NCBI RefSeq assembly: GCF_000756385.1
Contig: NZ_JNFC01000023.1
Coordinates: 1 to 64,000, forward strand
Source: Sphingopyxis sp. LC363
GTDB taxonomy: Bacteria; Pseudomonadota; Alphaproteobacteria; Sphingomonadales; Sphingomonadaceae
Length of the DNA stretch: 64,000 nt
Reading direction: 5' to 3'
The translations under genes and the position numbers were made by a program. The notes beneath the pieces were generated by a model that had not been told where the DNA came from, searched no databases, and saw only the letters and a program-made list of their open reading frames with translations. Numbering within the stretch: the first letter of the stretch is position 1; the number at the start of each line of letters is the position of its first letter. This document shows positions 8,602-16,893 of the stretch, in pieces.

Positions 8602-8677
8602 TGGTGAGCCCTGCTGGGTTCGAACCAGCGACCTACTGATTAAAAGTCAGTTGCTCTACCGACTGAGCTAAGGGCCC
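8602..8677 (-). tRNA. tRNA-Lys (anticodon UUU), CCA encoded
   Basis: The minus strand folds as a tRNA. The acceptor stem GGGCCCT pairs with AGGGCTC, the anticodon stem ACTGA/TCAGT holds loop CTTTTAA with anticodon TTT, and the T loop is GGTTCGAACC. Discriminator A and an encoded CCA complete it at 8602. The phage-like remnant and toxin-antitoxin module lie on its 3' side, the usual side for integrated elements. Confidence 0.97.
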
Positions 8678-8720
8678 ATCGCGGCGCCGCCGAAGCGGGC
8701 TTGCGAAGTGAGCCGTCGCC

Positions 8721-9242
8721 CTAGTGCGCCGAGGCGCCCCGGTCAACCGGCTTCGGACGCGTCAGGCGCGCGGCAAGCTGGCGGATGCTGCGTCCGGTCA
8801 AGGGGTGCTGCCATTCGGGGGCTATCGCGCGGAGCGGGCCGAGCACGAAAGCGCGCTGTGCCATCGCGGGGTGAGGGATCTTCAAGCTCGCATCGGACCA
8901 GGCGCCGCCCGACCAGAGCAATATATCGAGATCGAGCGTGCGCGCGCTCCAGCGCTGGCCGGTGCGGCGGCCGAAATTCGCTTCGATCTCTTGCAGGCGC
9001 ACGAGCATTTCGGGCGGACTCAGTTGCGAGGCGACGAGCGCGACGGCGTTCGCATAGCGCCGGCGCGACGGGCCGAGCGGATCGCTCGCGATGATCGGGC
9101 TCGCATCGACGGCCTCGATGTCGTCGCTTACGAGCGCCGCGAGCGCGGCGAGCAGCACGGCCCGGGGGTCGCCGTAACGTGCGTGGCGGCGATTCGACCC
9201 GAGGCCGATGGCATAAAGGGGGAGCGGCATTGCGTTGCTCAT
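8721..9242 (-). CDS. folK: 2-amino-4-hydroxy-6-hydroxymethyldihydropteridine diphosphokinase
   Basis: A 173-residue FolK that transfers pyrophosphate from ATP to hydroxymethyl-dihydropterin in folate synthesis. The N-terminal motif AIGLGSN and the signature RWSARTLDLDILLW around residues 95-110 are diagnostic. The ATG at 9242 (MSNAMPLPLYAIGLGSN) is preferred over an upstream one at 9284 that would overlap the divergent glycosylase gene. Only 23 bp separate the two divergent starts, so their promoters must overlap the opposing coding regions. Confidence 0.92.
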   Translation of the reverse strand: MSNAMPLPLYAIGLGSNRRHARYGDPRAVLLAALAALVSDDIEAVDASPIIASDPLGPSRRRYANAVALVASQLSPPEMLVRLQEIEANFGRRTGQRWSARTLDLDILLWSGGAWSDASLKIPHPAMAQRAFVLGPLRAIAPEWQHPLTGRSIRQLAARLTRPKPVDRGASAH

Positions 9243-9265
9243 GCCCTCGCGCCTATCGCAGACGC

Positions 9266-9955
9266 ATGGAAATTGGTAGCCCATTGGCCGGAACCGAGCC
9301 GCCGCGCGATTGCCCGCGCTGCCCGCGCCTTGTCGCTTTGCGGCGCGAATGCCGGGCCGAGCATCCCGGCTGGTGGAACGCGCCCGTCCACGCCTTCGGC
9401 GATCCAGATGCGTGGCTGGCGTTCGCGGGATTGGCGCCGGGCAAGCATGGCGCGAACCGCACCGGGCGACCGTTCACTGGCGACTATGCCGGCGACCTCT
9501 TGTTCGCAACGCTCGCCGAATTCGGGCTGAGCCGGGGGCGATATGATGCGCGGATCGACGATGGTCTGTCGCTCGACGGCGCGATCATCGTCAACAGCGT
9601 CAAATGCCTGCCGCCGCAGAACAGGCCGACGCCGATGGAAATCGCAAATTGCCGGCCCTTTTTCGAGCGTCAGCTTGCGGCCTTGCCGAACGTGCGCGTG
9701 ATCATCGCGCTCGGACGGATCGCCCACGATGCGACGCTGCGTGCCGCAGGCGAGCGCCTCGCCGCGTACCCTTTCGCGCATGGCGCGGTCCACGCGCTGT
9801 CCGATGGGCGGCATCTCGTCGATAGCTATCATTGCTCGCGCTACAACACGAACACCGGACGGCTGACGCCGACGATGTTTGCCGACGTCTTCCGCTCCGC
9901 GGTGGCGCTGAGGGATCAGACGAGCGGGCCGAATTCCTCGACCAGCCCGCGGTAA
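9266..9955 (+). CDS. Uracil-DNA glycosylase, family 5 (UDGb)
   Basis: A 229-residue DNA-repair enzyme that removes uracil and some deaminated purines from DNA. The family-5 signature GLAPGKHGANRTGRPFTGD is around residues 55-73, and the second motif HCSRYNTNTGRLT near residues 190-202. CPRC near the N-terminus plus later cysteines (VKCLPP and NCRPFF) fit the 4Fe-4S cluster of this family. It has alanine-rather-than-aspartate chemistry in motif 1, typical of family 5. The start at 9266 avoids deep overlap with folK. The 3' end overlaps the convergent rppH by 40 bp. Confidence 0.9.
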   Translation: MEIGSPLAGTEPPRDCPRCPRLVALRRECRAEHPGWWNAPVHAFGDPDAWLAFAGLAPGKHGANRTGRPFTGDYAGDLLFATLAEFGLSRGRYDARIDDGLSLDGAIIVNSVKCLPPQNRPTPMEIANCRPFFERQLAALPNVRVIIALGRIAHDATLRAAGERLAAYPFAHGAVHALSDGRHLVDSYHCSRYNTNTGRLTPTMFADVFRSAVALRDQTSGPNSSTSPR

Positions 9956-10392
9956 AGCGCGCGCTTGAAGGGCACGATCAGCTTCTCGATCTCACCCAGT
10001 TCGGCCCATTTCCAAGCGCGGAATTCCTGATGCTTCGTGTGGATGTTGACGTCGCTGTCCTCGCCCATGAAGCGCATCAAAAACCAATGCTGGCGTTGGC
10101 CACGATATTTGCCGCCCCACATCTTGCCGATCAGATGATCGGGGAGGTCGTAGAAATATTCCTCGCGGCCGCGCGCAATGATCTCGACCAGCCCGGCATG
10201 CACTCCGGTTTCCTCGCCGAGTTCGCGAATTGCCGCCGTTTCGGCATCCTCGCCATCGTCGATCCCGCCTTGCGGCATCTGCCACGCTTCGGTCGTCGTA
10301 TCGAGCCGCTGGCCGACGAAGATGCGGCCGTGGCGGTTGGCGAGCATGACGCCCGCGCAGGGGCGATAGGGAAGTTTGCTGTGGTCGATCAT
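9916..10392 (-). CDS. rppH: RNA pyrophosphohydrolase (Nudix)
   Basis: A 158-residue Nudix hydrolase of the RppH/NudH type, which removes pyrophosphate from the 5' end of mRNA and so starts 5'-dependent decay. The Nudix box GGIDDGEDAETAAIRELGEE continues to TGV around residues 42-64, and WQMPQGG precedes it as in RppH. WGGKYRGQRQHWF is another family hallmark. Its ATG overlaps the stop of the upstream esterase by 4 bp (ATGA), so the two are translated together. The 3' end overlaps the convergent glycosylase gene by 40 bp. Confidence 0.92.
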   Translation of the reverse strand: MIDHSKLPYRPCAGVMLANRHGRIFVGQRLDTTTEAWQMPQGGIDDGEDAETAAIRELGEETGVHAGLVEIIARGREEYFYDLPDHLIGKMWGGKYRGQRQHWFLMRFMGEDSDVNIHTKHQEFRAWKWAELGEIEKLIVPFKRALYRGLVEEFGPLV

Positions 10393-11336
10393 CGCGCCCC
10401 GGTAGCTTCGGCGACGATCGCCTTCAATACTGTCAATGCACCGCGAATATCTTCGCGCGCACTCGGGATGCCCTGCGACAGGTTGATATAGCCGTGGATA
10501 TTGCCCTTCGCCTCGCGATAGGTGGTGGGCACGCCGGCTTCGATCAGCTTTGCGGCATAGGCGCGACCCTGATCGCGCAAGGGGTCGAGACCCGCGGTGA
10601 TGAGCAAGGTCGGCGGCAGGCCCTCCGCCGGGAAATCGAGCGGCGAGGCGCGATAGTCGGCGGGATCGGCGGCGTAGTGATTCCCGAACCAGGTCATGCT
10701 GCCTTGGGTCAGCAAATGACCCTCTCCAAAATCGCGGTAGCTCTGCCAGTCGCTGTGCGTCGTGACCGCGGGATAGATAGGATGGATCGCGATGACCGGC
10801 TTTGATGCGGGCTTGTCGCGGAGCGTCAGCGCGGTCGCGATGGTGAGGTTGCCGCCAGCGCTTTCGCCCGAGAGTATGAGTCCGGTGCAGGGAATATTGT
10901 CGGCGACCCAGCGCGTCGCAGCTTCGCAATCCTCCGGCGCCGCGGGGAAGGGGTGCTCGGGCGCGAGGCGATAGTCGACCGCGATCACCGGCATGTCGAG
11001 CTGCCGCGCGGCCTCGGCGCAATAGGGATCGTGCGTATCGAGATCGCCGATCACCCAGCCGCCGCCGTGGTAGAAGACCATAACCGGCCCCGTTTCGCGG
11101 CCCGGATGGCTGTCATAGATTCGGATCGGAATATCGCCCGCCGGGCCGGGAATCGTGCGATCTTCGACCTTCGCGATCTCGCCGCGCGGAACGTCAGCAA
11201 GCTGACCCATCACCCGGAACATCTCGCGCGCACCCGCGGGCGGCAGCTCCTCCATCTTCGGGCCTTCCTGTGCATTCAGAAAGGCGAGGAAAGCCGCCAC
11301 GTCGGGGCGCGCCTGCTGGGTGGTGCCGTCGGTCAT
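10389..11336 (-). CDS. Alpha/beta hydrolase of the hormone-sensitive-lipase (GDXG) family
   Basis: A 315-residue esterase. HGGGW (oxyanion hole, around residue 92) and the nucleophile elbow GESAGG around residue 160 define the GDXG/HSL class; the catalytic Asp (GLDPLRDQ) and His (NIHGY) follow. It hydrolyses short-chain acyl esters, natural substrate unknown. I chose the second of two ATGs (11336) because AGGGAG lies 8 nt upstream; for the first ATG at 11342 the same site would be only 2 nt away. Coupled by ATGA to rppH. Confidence 0.85.
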   Translation of the reverse strand: MTDGTTQQARPDVAAFLAFLNAQEGPKMEELPPAGAREMFRVMGQLADVPRGEIAKVEDRTIPGPAGDIPIRIYDSHPGRETGPVMVFYHGGGWVIGDLDTHDPYCAEAARQLDMPVIAVDYRLAPEHPFPAAPEDCEAATRWVADNIPCTGLILSGESAGGNLTIATALTLRDKPASKPVIAIHPIYPAVTTHSDWQSYRDFGEGHLLTQGSMTWFGNHYAADPADYRASPLDFPAEGLPPTLLITAGLDPLRDQGRAYAAKLIEAGVPTTYREAKGNIHGYINLSQGIPSAREDIRGALTVLKAIVAEATGAR

Positions 11337-11520
11337 TCGCATCTCTCCCTGATCGATATTTTTGCCATGCTATTCGGTATCGGCGGGGCAAATTCAATCC
11401 CGAAATGAAACTCACCTGCGCTTCACCCTTTGCGGCGCACAATTTTTTCTCAATTGCGGCTTGGGGCGCAGAGGCCTACGCCCATGTCAGAGGTTCGCAA
11501 GATTTGAGGCAGAGGAAAAA

Positions 11521-13386
11521 ATGGCGACAGCGGTAGAGGACCGGGCCGACGGCGAGCGGCAGTCCCCCCTTTCGGATGCGGTGGTAGTCAGATTCGCCGG
11601 CGACAGCGGCGACGGGATGCAGCTGACCGGTGGGCAATTCACTTTGTCTTCGGCGCTCGCGGGCAATGACTTCGCGACCTTCCCCGATTTCCCCGCCGAA
11701 ATCCGCGCACCGCAGGGCACGCTGTTCGGCGTGTCGGCCTTCCAGATCAATTTCGGTTCGTCGGCGATCGACACTGCGGGCGACGCGCCCGACGTACTCG
11801 TCGCAATGAACCCCGCGGCGCTCAAGACCAATGTGCCACAACTTAAGCCCGGCGGGCTGATCATCGCCGACGAGGGTGAGTTCAACGACCGCAATCTCGC
11901 CAAGGCGAAGTACGACGCCAACCCGCTTGAGGACGGCAGCCTCGCGAAATGGCAGCTGCTGAAACTCAACATCAGCCAGCTCACCATGGACGCGGTCAAA
12001 CCCTTCGGGCTCGGCAACAAAGAGGCGCTGCGCTGCAAGAATATGTGGACGCTGGGGCTCGCGCTCTGGATGTTCGACCGTGATCGCCAGCCGCTCGTCG
12101 ACTGGCTCAATGCCAAGTTCGCCAAGGCGCCCGATCTGGCGGCGGCGAACGTCGCGGCGCTCAACGCTGGGCACGCCTATGGCGAGACCGCCGAGCTGGC
12201 GGGGCCGCTCAAGCAGCATCATGTCGATCCCGCGCCGGTCGCGCCGGGCCTCTATCGCACGCTCACCGGCGCCGAGGGCATTGCGCTCGGCCTCGTCGCG
12301 GGCGCGCAGCTCTCCAAGCTGCCGATGTTCTTCGGCGGCTATCCGATCACCCCCGCGTCGGCGATCCTGCATCACCTCTCGCGGCTCAAGGAATATGACG
12401 TCACGACCTTCCAGGCCGAGGACGAGATCGCGGCGATCTGTTCGGCGATCGGTGCGAGCTACGGCGGTTCGCTCGGCGTGACGTCATCGTCGGGCCCCGG
12501 CATCGCGCTGAAGGGTGAGGCGATGGGCCTCGCGATTATGACCGAGCTGCCGCTCGTCATCGTCAATTCGCAGCGCGGCGGGCCATCGACGGGCCTCCCG
12601 ACCAAGACCGAGCAGTCCGATCTCTATCAGGCGGTTTACGGCCGCAACGGCGACGCGCCGATGCCCGTCGTCGCGGCGCGCTCGCCCGGCGACGCGTTCG
12701 AATGCGCGATCGAGGCGGTGCGCATCGCGGTGCAATATATGACCCCGGTGATGCTGCTCACCGACGGCTATATCGCGAACGCCGCCGAACCCTGGGCGGT
12801 GCCTGATCTTACGACCTATGAGGCGTTCCCGGTCGAGTTCCTGACTGAAGTGCCCGAGGGCGGCTTCAAACCCTATGGCCGCGACGAAAAGCTCGCGCGC
12901 CCGTGGGTCAAGCCCGGCACCCCGGACCTGCTCCACCGCATCGGCGGGATCGAGAAAGAGGTCGACACCGGCCACATCAATTACGCGCCGGGCAATCACC
13001 AGGCGATGACCGACATCCGCAAGGCCAAGATCGACGGGATCAAGGTCCTCGATCAGGTCGTCGAATTGGGCGCTGAGGGCGGCAAGCTCGCGGTCGTCGG
13101 CTGGGGCTCGACCTTCGGCCCGATCCATCAGGCGGTGCGCCGCCAGCGGGCGCAGGGCGCCGACGTCAGCCATATCCATATTCGCCACATCTGGCCGCTG
13201 CCCGCCAATCTCGGCGAGCTTTTGAAGAGCTATGACAAGGTGATCGTGCCCGAAATGAACACGGGACAGCTCAAGACCGTGTTGCGCGACCAGTATCTGG
13301 TGGACGCCAAGCCGGTGAACAAGGTGTCGGGCCAGCCCTTCACCATCGCCGAAATCGAGAGCGCGATCGAGGAGGCGTTGGCATGA
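11521..13386 (+). CDS. korA: 2-oxoacid:ferredoxin oxidoreductase, gamma-alpha fusion subunit (KorA)
   Basis: A 621-residue subunit of a 2-oxoglutarate (or related 2-oxoacid):acceptor oxidoreductase. The gamma domain (about residues 20-200, GDSGDGMQLTGGQF) is fused to the alpha/pyrimidine-binding domains (about 220-600; GYPITPASAILHHLS, FQAEDEIAAICSAIGASYGG). The complex decarboxylates a 2-oxoacid with CoA and passes electrons to ferredoxin. The ATG at 11521 follows GAGGAAAA; the frame extends further upstream without homology. Stop and next start overlap (ATGA), leading into a 35-codon ORF and then korB, so all three are translated as one unit. Confidence 0.92.
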   Translation: MATAVEDRADGERQSPLSDAVVVRFAGDSGDGMQLTGGQFTLSSALAGNDFATFPDFPAEIRAPQGTLFGVSAFQINFGSSAIDTAGDAPDVLVAMNPAALKTNVPQLKPGGLIIADEGEFNDRNLAKAKYDANPLEDGSLAKWQLLKLNISQLTMDAVKPFGLGNKEALRCKNMWTLGLALWMFDRDRQPLVDWLNAKFAKAPDLAAANVAALNAGHAYGETAELAGPLKQHHVDPAPVAPGLYRTLTGAEGIALGLVAGAQLSKLPMFFGGYPITPASAILHHLSRLKEYDVTTFQAEDEIAAICSAIGASYGGSLGVTSSSGPGIALKGEAMGLAIMTELPLVIVNSQRGGPSTGLPTKTEQSDLYQAVYGRNGDAPMPVVAARSPGDAFECAIEAVRIAVQYMTPVMLLTDGYIANAAEPWAVPDLTTYEAFPVEFLTEVPEGGFKPYGRDEKLARPWVKPGTPDLLHRIGGIEKEVDTGHINYAPGNHQAMTDIRKAKIDGIKVLDQVVELGAEGGKLAVVGWGSTFGPIHQAVRRQRAQGADVSHIHIRHIWPLPANLGELLKSYDKVIVPEMNTGQLKTVLRDQYLVDAKPVNKVSGQPFTIAEIESAIEEALA

Positions 13387-13490
13387 GAATTCGCGACCTG
13401 AACCCTTCGCAGAAGAAACTGACCGCGATGTTCTATGTCCTTGGGGCCGCCGCCTTCCTTCCTATCATTCTTTTCACGGTGCTCAAATGA
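13383..13490 (+). CDS. 35-residue single-pass membrane microprotein between korA and korB
   Basis: The ATG at 13383 overlaps the korA stop (ATGA) and the TGA at 13488-13490 overlaps the korB start (ATGA). The peptide is MRIRDLNPSQKK, then about 20 hydrophobic residues (LTAMFYVLGAAAFLPIILFTVL), then K. This is a basic N-terminus followed by one transmembrane helix, predicted N-in. The perfect two-sided coupling makes a real gene likely, and it could tether the Kor complex to the inner membrane. I know of no described family; function is unknown. Confidence 0.72.
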   Translation: MRIRDLNPSQKKLTAMFYVLGAAAFLPIILFTVLK

Positions 13491-14524
13491 ACGAAATGAC
13501 GACCATCGCGCGCCCGACGACGCTCAAGGATTGGGAAACCGATCAGGAAGTCCGCTGGTGCCCTGGCTGCGGCGACTATGCGATCCTCAAAGCGGTGCAG
13601 CGCACGATGCCCGAGATCGGGACGGCGCCCGAGAACACCGTATTCGTCAGCGGCATCGGCTGCTCGTCGCGCTTCCCCTATTATATGGAAACCTATGGTT
13701 TCCACACGATCCACGGCCGCGCGCCGGCATTTGCGACCGGGCTGAAGCTCGCCAATCCCGAGCTCGATATCTGGATCGTCACCGGCGACGGCGACGGGCT
13801 GTCGATCGGCGGCAACCACACGATGCACCTCATTCGCCGCAATCTCGATTGCCAGATCATGTTGTTCAACAATGAGATCTACGGTCTTACGAAAGGGCAA
13901 TATTCGCCGACGAGCCGCGTCGGCACCACGAGCCCTTCGACGCCCTATGGCTCGGTCGATCGTCCCGCGCAGCCCGCGGCCTTTGCATTGGGGGCGGGCG
14001 CGCGCTTCGTCGCGCGCGGCTTCGACGTGTCGAAGGAATTGCCGAATGTGCTGAAAGCCGCGCATGCGCACAAGGGCGCCGCCTTTATCGAGATTTTCCA
14101 GAATTGTATCGTCTATAACAAAGACGTGTTCGAGGATTTCGCCGCGCCCAAGGGCGCCGAAGACCGCCAGCTCTGGCTGAAGCAGGGTGAGCCGATGGTC
14201 TATGCCAAGGGCACCAAGGGTATCGCGCTCGATGCGGAGGCGCTGCATCTCAAGACCGTCGATGTCGTCGATGGCGACTGGGAAGCGGCGGGCGTGATCG
14301 TGCACGACGTCACCAACCGCAGCGTCGCGCACATGCTCGTCGAGATGCGTTTCGGCGAATTCCCGATGGCGCTCGGTATCCTCTACGACGACCCGCGCCC
14401 GACCTTCGAGGCCGATGTCGTGCGCCAGAACAAGGCGGCGGCGGAAGGCAAGAAGGCCGATCTGCAGGGACTGCTCAAAAAGGGGCAGACCTGGACGGTA
14501 ACCGAGGGCGGGCCCGAACTCTGA
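13487..14524 (+). CDS. korB: 2-oxoacid:ferredoxin oxidoreductase beta subunit (KorB)
   Basis: A 345-residue TPP- and Fe-S-binding beta subunit. RWCPGCGDYAIL (residues about 23-33) supplies two cluster cysteines and GIGCSSRFPYY a third. The TPP motif GDGDGLSIGGNH is at about 103-114, with FNNEIYGLTKGQYSPTS downstream as in KorB/PorB. It pairs with KorA to form an (alpha-beta)2 enzyme that works with ferredoxin and is oxygen-tolerant in some aerobes. The start overlaps the microprotein stop. The 2-oxoglutarate assignment is by similarity of the two-subunit layout; pyruvate or branched-chain 2-oxoacids are possible. Confidence 0.92.
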   Translation: MNEMTTIARPTTLKDWETDQEVRWCPGCGDYAILKAVQRTMPEIGTAPENTVFVSGIGCSSRFPYYMETYGFHTIHGRAPAFATGLKLANPELDIWIVTGDGDGLSIGGNHTMHLIRRNLDCQIMLFNNEIYGLTKGQYSPTSRVGTTSPSTPYGSVDRPAQPAAFALGAGARFVARGFDVSKELPNVLKAAHAHKGAAFIEIFQNCIVYNKDVFEDFAAPKGAEDRQLWLKQGEPMVYAKGTKGIALDAEALHLKTVDVVDGDWEAAGVIVHDVTNRSVAHMLVEMRFGEFPMALGILYDDPRPTFEADVVRQNKAAAEGKKADLQGLLKKGQTWTVTEGGPEL

Positions 14525-14562
14525 TCTGGCGGCGGCTCTCCGGGTCGGATTTATAGATTCGC

Positions 14563-15516
14563 ATGGACAATCTGACGCATAGCCTTGTCGGCGCACTGCT
14601 GGGCCAGATGGGGCTCAAGAAAAAGACCGGCCTTGCGATGCCGACGCTGATCATCGCGGCGAACCTGCCCGATATCGACGCCGGCTGCGCGATCTACGGG
14701 ATCGAATCGCTGGCGATGCGGCGCGGGATCACGCACGGGCCGATTGCCCTTCTTGTACTGCCGCTTATCCTCTGGGGGCTGATGCTCGCCTTCGACCGCT
14801 GGCAAACGCGGCGCGGCAAGCGGCCCGCCGATCGGCTGCCTCTCCATAAGGGCTGGCTGCTTGCGCTCGCCTATATCGGCTGCCTCAGTCATCCGGCGCT
14901 CGACTGGCTCAACAATTACGGCATCCGCCTCCTCGAGCCGTTCAGCCATCGCTGGTTCTATGGCGACAGCATCTTCATCATCGACCTGTGGATATGGATT
15001 GCGCTGGGCGTGTCGATTTGGATGTCCTTCCGCCGCGAACGGCGCGCGGTGGCGACCTGGCAGTTGCCGGCGTGGATCGGCTTCATCTTCGTATGCGGCT
15101 ATATCTTCGCCAATGGCCTGATTACCGGGGCCGCGGAGCGGATGACGTCGCGCGCGCTCGAAGCTGGCGGGCATAAGGACGCGTTGGTCGTTGCGAGCCC
15201 GCCGCCGCTCGCATTCTGGAAACGGGACATCTTCTGGCGAACCGCCGATCGTTACGGGAATGCGAGTTTCGTGCCGGGCATTGGCGGCGAGGTCGATTTG
15301 ACCGGCGCGCCGACGGGCATGGACGATCCGCGACTTGCGACCTGGGTCAGGGCCGATCCGGCGGCGCGCGCGTTCCTCTTCTGGTCGCGCATGCCCGTGG
15401 CGCAAAAGGATGGCGAGGCCATCCTGCTCCGCGACCAGCGTTTCATGCACCCACTGGCGCAGGAGCAGTTTCAGGTGCGGCTGGCCGCGCCCGATACGGC
15501 AAGCTATCCTGAATGA
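14563..15516 (+). CDS. Inner-membrane metal-dependent hydrolase, YdjM/DUF457 type
   Basis: A 317-residue membrane protein. The N-terminal MDNLTHSLVGALLG, then DIDAG, RGITHGP and LSHPALDWLNNYG are the conserved His/Asp motifs of the YdjM (LexA-binding, inner-membrane hydrolase) family. Hydrophobic segments fall around residues 65-85, 140-160 and 170-190. The C-terminal 120 residues are soluble and look periplasmic. Biochemical role is poorly known for the family. It starts 38 bp after korB and may be read from the same transcript. Confidence 0.8.
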   Translation: MDNLTHSLVGALLGQMGLKKKTGLAMPTLIIAANLPDIDAGCAIYGIESLAMRRGITHGPIALLVLPLILWGLMLAFDRWQTRRGKRPADRLPLHKGWLLALAYIGCLSHPALDWLNNYGIRLLEPFSHRWFYGDSIFIIDLWIWIALGVSIWMSFRRERRAVATWQLPAWIGFIFVCGYIFANGLITGAAERMTSRALEAGGHKDALVVASPPPLAFWKRDIFWRTADRYGNASFVPGIGGEVDLTGAPTGMDDPRLATWVRADPAARAFLFWSRMPVAQKDGEAILLRDQRFMHPLAQEQFQVRLAAPDTASYPE

Positions 15517-15593
15517 CCGTACGCATGTGACGTCATGGCGGCGTGCGTTTCAACCGATTGTCAGCGCGGTGCGTTTGGGGCAGGAAGGTGTTA

Positions 15594-16874
15594 ATGAACA
15601 CGCATGTCAGCCCGCGCCGCGGTAAGGAACTGCTCCGCGCCGATCGCGCCTATCGCGCGGGCGGCGGGATGGCGCGGCTGATGGCGCTGGCGCCGGCGCG
15701 CATCTTCCACCATATGCTCGACAGGATCGACGCAGGGCTGGCTTACGGCACGATCGAGGGGCATCTGCCCGACGGGAGCGTCCGGCTGCTCGGCGGACGT
15801 GGAAAAGGCCCGATGGCGGTCGTCCATCTTCATAGCTGGACGGCGCTGGCGCGGCTCGCGCTGTCGGGGTCGGTTGGCTGGTATCGAGCGTTTGAGGCGC
15901 GCGAATGGTCGTCGCCCGATCCGGTGCCGCTGTTCGACCTGTTCATGCGCAATGGCGAGGCGCTGGGTAATGTCGGGCGCGCGCGGGGGCCTTGGCGCTG
16001 GCTGAACCGCGCGATCCATTGGCTTAATCGCAACGACCGCCGTGGGGCCAAACGGAACATCCATGCCCACTATGATTTAGGTAATGATTTCTATCGCTTG
16101 TGGCTCGATTCTGCGATGAATTATTCGAGCGCGCTGTTCGCCGACCCGCACCAGTCGCTCGAGGATGCGCAGGCGGCGAAGGTCGATGCGATCCTCGACC
16201 GGCTCGACCTGCGTTCGGGAAGCCGGCTGCTCGAAATCGGCTGCGGCTGGGGCGCGCTCGCCGAACGCGCGGTCGAACGGCACGACGTGCTCTATACCGG
16301 CATCACCCTGTCGCCGGCGCAGGCCGAAATCGCCGACGCGCGGCTCCACGCGGTCGACCTGTCGGGGCGTTCGCGGATCGAGCTGTGCGATTATCGCGAC
16401 GCGCAGGGCCCCTATGACGCGATCGCCAGCGTCGAGATGGTCGAGGCGGTGGGCGAGGCCTATTGGCCCGCTTATCTCGACGCGATCGCGCGGCTGCTGC
16501 GTCCCGGCGGCAAGGCGGCGATCCAGTATATATTGATCAACGACGCGCTGTTCGAACGCTATGCCGCGAGCAGCGACTTCATCCAGGCCTACATCTTTCC
16601 GGGCGGCTGCCTCATCTCGGAAAGCCGCTTTCGTGCGCTCGCCGAGGCGAGGGGTCTCGCGTGGCGCGACGTGCGCCGGTTCGGCGGCGATTATGCCGAG
16701 ACGTTGCGTCAATGGCGCGAACGCTTCGACGCGGCGGTCGCCGCCGAGCAACTTCCGGCGGGGTTCGATGGTCGCTTCGTGCGGCTCTGGCGCTATTATC
16801 TGCAATATTGCGAGGGCGGCTTTCGCGGCGGCGGGATCGACGTCGCGCAAGTTACGCTTGAAAAGATAGTCTGA
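15594..16874 (+). CDS. Cyclopropane-fatty-acyl-phospholipid synthase family methyltransferase
   Basis: A 426-residue SAM-dependent enzyme of the CFA synthase family, which adds a methylene bridge to unsaturated acyl chains of membrane phospholipids. NIHAHYDLGNDFYRLWLD (about 152-170) and the SAM-binding motif LEIGCGWGALAERA (about 210-223) are typical, as is the VEMVEAVGE segment. The N-terminal 130 residues form the lipid-binding domain. The ATG at 15594 follows AGGAAGG; upstream codons in the same frame are not family-like. It ends 19 bp before a serine-hydrolase gene on the same strand. Confidence 0.88.
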   Translation: MNTHVSPRRGKELLRADRAYRAGGGMARLMALAPARIFHHMLDRIDAGLAYGTIEGHLPDGSVRLLGGRGKGPMAVVHLHSWTALARLALSGSVGWYRAFEAREWSSPDPVPLFDLFMRNGEALGNVGRARGPWRWLNRAIHWLNRNDRRGAKRNIHAHYDLGNDFYRLWLDSAMNYSSALFADPHQSLEDAQAAKVDAILDRLDLRSGSRLLEIGCGWGALAERAVERHDVLYTGITLSPAQAEIADARLHAVDLSGRSRIELCDYRDAQGPYDAIASVEMVEAVGEAYWPAYLDAIARLLRPGGKAAIQYILINDALFERYAASSDFIQAYIFPGGCLISESRFRALAEARGLAWRDVRRFGGDYAETLRQWRERFDAAVAAEQLPAGFDGRFVRLWRYYLQYCEGGFRGGGIDVAQVTLEKIV

Positions 16875-16893
16875 AAACAGGGGAGGAAAGCAT

